A DNA stretch of 6,831 bases, from NCBI GenBank assembly GCA_947575935.1, contig CANPPM010000150.1, positions 1 through 6,831 of the forward strand. The letters are read 5' to 3'. The stretch comes from an uncultured Butyricicoccus sp. GTDB taxonomy: Bacteria > Bacillota > Clostridia > Oscillospirales > Butyricicoccaceae. Of the stretch, positions 6,399 through 6,831 are shown piece after piece; the first letter of the stretch is position 1; each line of letters starts with the position of its first letter. The position numbers were made by a program, and so were the translations under genes. A model generated the notes under the pieces. It was not told the DNA's origin. It saw only the letters and a list, made by a program, of their open reading frames with translations, and made no database searches.

Positions 6399-6475
6399 GC
6401 GCCAGTAGCTCAGTCGGATAGAGCAACTGCCTTCTAAGCAGTAGGCCGGGGGTTCGAATCCCTCCTGGCGTGCCA
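6399..6475 (+). tRNA. tRNA-Arg (anticodon TCT)
   Basis: A complete cloverleaf of 77 bases with encoded CCA. The acceptor stem is GCGCCAG/CTGGCGT, with a G-T pair at the first position. The anticodon stem is ACTGC/GCAGT with loop CTTCTAA (TCT at 6433-6435), the T loop is TTCGAAT, and the discriminator is G. It decodes AGA and AGG arginine codons. Confidence 0.96.
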
Positions 6476-6520
6476 TTTCCCGTTATACATTTGTCCGTGT
6501 GACCCGATTTCTTTATATAT

Positions 6521-6598
<78 letters not shown>

Positions 6599-6618
6599 CT
6601 TTTCATATCTCTTCGTCG

Positions 6619-6641
6619 ATGCGTCGCAAAACGCGGCGCAT
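6619..6641 (+). other. Hairpin in the His-Gln tRNA spacer
   Basis: ATGCGTCGC (6619-6627) pairs with GCGGCGCAT (6633-6641) through 9 pairs with one G-T wobble and a 5-base loop. A weaker CCGGA/TCCGG hairpin follows at 6651-6668. Neither is followed by a T run, so transcription probably continues; they may guide processing of the precursor. Confidence 0.4.
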
Positions 6642-6675
6642 TGCCCTTCACCGGATGCGTATGTCCGGTCCGTCC

Positions 6676-6749
6676 GGGGGCGTAGCCAAGCGGCAAGGCA
6701 GAGGACTTTGACTCCTCCATCGCTGGTTCGAGTCCAGCCGTCCCTGCCA
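6676..6749 (+). tRNA. tRNA-Gln (anticodon TTG)
   Basis: The D-arm sequence TAGCCAAGCGGCAAGGC is typical of tRNA-Gln. The anticodon stem is GAGGA/TCCTC with loop CTTTGAC (TTG at 6708-6710), and the T arm is GCTGG TTCGAGT CCAGC. The discriminator is G and CCA is encoded. The acceptor stem GGGGGCG/CGTCCCT contains two G-T wobbles, one at position 1-72 where bacterial tRNA-Gln usually has U1-A72. Confidence 0.95.
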
Positions 6750-6755
6750 TTATAT

Positions 6756-6831
6756 GGTTCATTAGCTCAGTCGGCAGAGCACCTGCCTTTTAAGCAGGGT
6801 GTCCGGGGTTCGAATCCCCGATGAGCCACCA
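6756..6831 (+). tRNA. tRNA-Lys (anticodon TTT)
   Basis: A complete 76-base cloverleaf ending exactly at the window edge with an encoded CCA. The acceptor stem is GGTTCAT/ATGAGCC, the anticodon stem CCTGC/GCAGG with loop CTTTTAA (TTT at 6789-6791), and the discriminator is A. It lies only 6 bases after tRNA-Gln, so both must come from one precursor. Confidence 0.96.

Noticed and set aside
6285..6476. Apparent small protein on the minus strand containing GDGNRTHV
   Set aside because: This is the well-known false protein produced by translating the reverse of tRNA genes; it covers tRNA-Gly and tRNA-Arg.

Overview
The window looks like chromosomal DNA from a Gram-positive, moderately GC-rich member of the Clostridia, probably near the Oscillospiraceae/Ruminococcaceae. 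This rests on near-perfect AGGAGG ribosome-binding sites, TTG start codons beside ATG, housekeeping promoters with 17-bp spacers, and the protein types present. The assignment to this group is inference. It is an ordinary housekeeping region with a translation theme. I see no insertion sequence, phage gene, CRISPR array, toxin-antitoxin pair or defence system.

Minus strand (positions 6126 down to 5): a promoter at 6098-6126 precedes a cyclophilin-type peptidyl-prolyl isomerase. It is followed in the same direction by a degenerate glycerophosphodiester-phosphodiesterase (GDPD)-like barrel, a two-cassette ABC-F ATPase with a C-terminal coiled coil, an HD-domain phosphohydrolase of the YfbR/HDDC2 type, a short interrupted reading frame, a membrane-anchored YdcF/DUF218 protein, and peptide chain release factor 1 (prfA). 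Gaps run from about 15 to 130 bases, apart from a 182-base gap that holds the short frame. I see no convincing intrinsic terminator between them, so they could form one operon or a few overlapping transcripts. Release factor 1 and the ABC-F protein both act on the ribosome, and the isomerase assists protein folding. The HD protein probably trims nucleotides; the GDPD-like and YdcF proteins have no clear role.

Centre (6054-6259): a compact divergent control region. The leftward promoter serves the isomerase. A perfect consensus promoter (TTGACA, 17 bp, TATAAT) with an A/T-rich upstream tract drives the tRNA cluster rightward.

Plus strand (6260-6831): five tRNA genes in the order Gly(TCC), Arg(TCT), His(GTG), Gln(TTG), Lys(TTT), all with encoded CCA ends. 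The last ends on the final base of the window, so the array may continue.

The points most worth a second look are the GDPD-like protein, which has lost all the expected catalytic and metal-binding residues; the short frame between the HD gene and the ydcF-like gene, which holds one in-frame TAG and ends in a TTGA overlap with the next start; a hairpin that buries the CCA end of tRNA-Gly; and G1-U72 pairs predicted in both tRNA-Gln and tRNA-Arg.
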